DNA of 64,000 nt from Taudactylus pleione (Eukaryota > Chordata > Amphibia > Anura > Myobatrachidae), in assembly GCA_031769625.1 (NCBI GenBank), contig JAUIMM010000015.1, positions 26,938,501-27,002,500 of the forward strand, given 5' to 3'. Shown piece after piece: positions 63,142-64,000 of the stretch; the stretch's first letter is position 1; each line of letters begins with the position of its first letter. A program made the translations under genes and the position numbers. Under the pieces are notes generated by a model. The model saw nothing but the letters and a program-made list of their open reading frames with translations, did no database searches and was not told the origin of the DNA.

Positions 63142-64000
63142 GTGAATGACTGCTATACATCCTTCTGTTCTTACATGTGTTTGTTCTTTTCTTTACAATC
63201 CAGATCTCTTCCTTTCCATGTTCCTAGTTGTGATCTTTAATAAACTCTCACCAGTATATATCATGGGCCTGATGCTAAGTTTCATGCAAATCCGAAAGCG
63301 GCCGCATCTAGCTATTTTTCACACACTGTGCATGTGCCGCAGGCGACATACGCATCTTAGAGCAGCTATGAGTCGTATGCATCTTAGAGGCTTCTCATGG
63401 ACAGCTGAATGGATGTTTGTGGGTGACAACTGGACGATTGCGCGTAATGCCGGGTACACAATAGAAAATCAGTCGTCTGATCCGGCCAGATCGGATGACA
63501 TATAGGTGTGTACCGTCAATGTCACTGATGATGCTCGATCCTGCGCGTCATCAGTGACATCTCCCGGCGGGCTTGCATGCAGGTCCGACGGGCACCATCG
63601 TTAGCGACGGCCATGCTGCCTAATGCAACATGGCCCCCGCCGTCGCTGCCGGCATCGGCAAATGTGCCCCTGCTTACGAGGTCGGTATACACTAGACATC
63701 GTCTACTGTGTACCTGTATTTAGAGATTGTATGTATACATGTAGCCAGAGTTGTGACTTATTTGTATATATGTATGGATTGTGTACACCTTGTTCAGTCA
63801 CATATTCTGCAGCTTGCATATGGTAGGTGTAAGTGCTGTTAATAGTGATGACAGCTATTGATTGTGGTGGGATTGCATAGCTGCATATTACTCAGACAAC
63901 TTGTGGATAGTCTAAAAGTGACCCGTGAGTCCTAGTGCGCATGGCATTGCCTATGAGCTTTATGCATATGGGCACATTGAAGTCTCATCGAATTCTATGA
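63142..64000. other. tmc8 intron 9 (incomplete), with a MITE at about 63450-63700
   Basis: Contains GCCGGGTACACAATAGAAAA and GTATACACTAGACATCG-type inverted words with TGATGCTCGATC and GACATCTCCCGGC in between, a diverged relative of the MITEs at 45472 and 53412. No TMC exon in the correct phase was found. Confidence 0.5.

Noticed and set aside
63146..63505. 119-codon open frame after exon 9 as the next tmc8 exon
   Set aside because: The AG after TTTACAATCC joins in the wrong phase for the hydrophobic frame, and the sequence does not resemble the next TMC block; it overlaps a MITE.

Overview
This is vertebrate nuclear DNA, most likely from an anuran amphibian. The evidence is small GT-AG-bounded exons in long introns, a V-type tRNA-derived SINE, L2-like and L1-like LINEs, many hAT and Harbinger-type miniature elements of the kind abundant in frogs, and a Tc1-like relic. 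Nothing prokaryotic is present. The species cannot be read from the sequence.

Two real genes lie at the edges and point away from each other. On the minus strand, positions 1-10723 hold the first eight coding exons (336 codons, then off the left edge) of tmc6 (EVER1). On the plus strand, positions 48187-63141 hold the first eight or nine coding exons (389 codons plus 2 nt, then off the right edge) of tmc8 (EVER2). Exon junctions keep phase throughout. In mammals these two paralogues are also head-to-head neighbours, and their products form an ER complex with CIB1. Here the inferred start codons are about 37 kb apart, and the space between them is almost entirely transposon-derived.

Layout: 1-10.7 kb tmc6 exons with repeat-filled introns; 10.0-10.6 kb an array of about 77-bp repeats that copies the tmc6 intron 1/exon 2 acceptor; 10.87-11.3 kb likely tmc6 5' exon and promoter; 11.8-24.5 kb nested hAT, Harbinger-like and Tc1 elements, an L2 LINE and a solo LTR; 24.9-27.2 kb a minisatellite of sixty exact 37-bp units; 27-46 kb more nested elements, an L2 3' end, a pseudogene fragment and a 2.2-kb hAT element inside a SINE; 46.6-51.9 kb a recent tandem duplication spanning the putative first tmc8 coding exon; 52.5-63.1 kb tmc8 exons, with a 6.4-kb intron holding a dead L1 (minus) broken by a hAT element, a Harbinger MITE and a SINE.

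The most unusual structures are (i) the tandemly duplicated splice acceptor in tmc6 intron 1, and (ii) a mobile-element family (copies at 1524, 2065, 15048, 40023 and 44687, with relatives elsewhere) built almost wholly of about a dozen side-by-side perfect hairpins, whose arms differ between copies yet stay self-complementary.

Comparisons with human TMC6/TMC8 and with transposon families are from memory; no alignment or database search was run.
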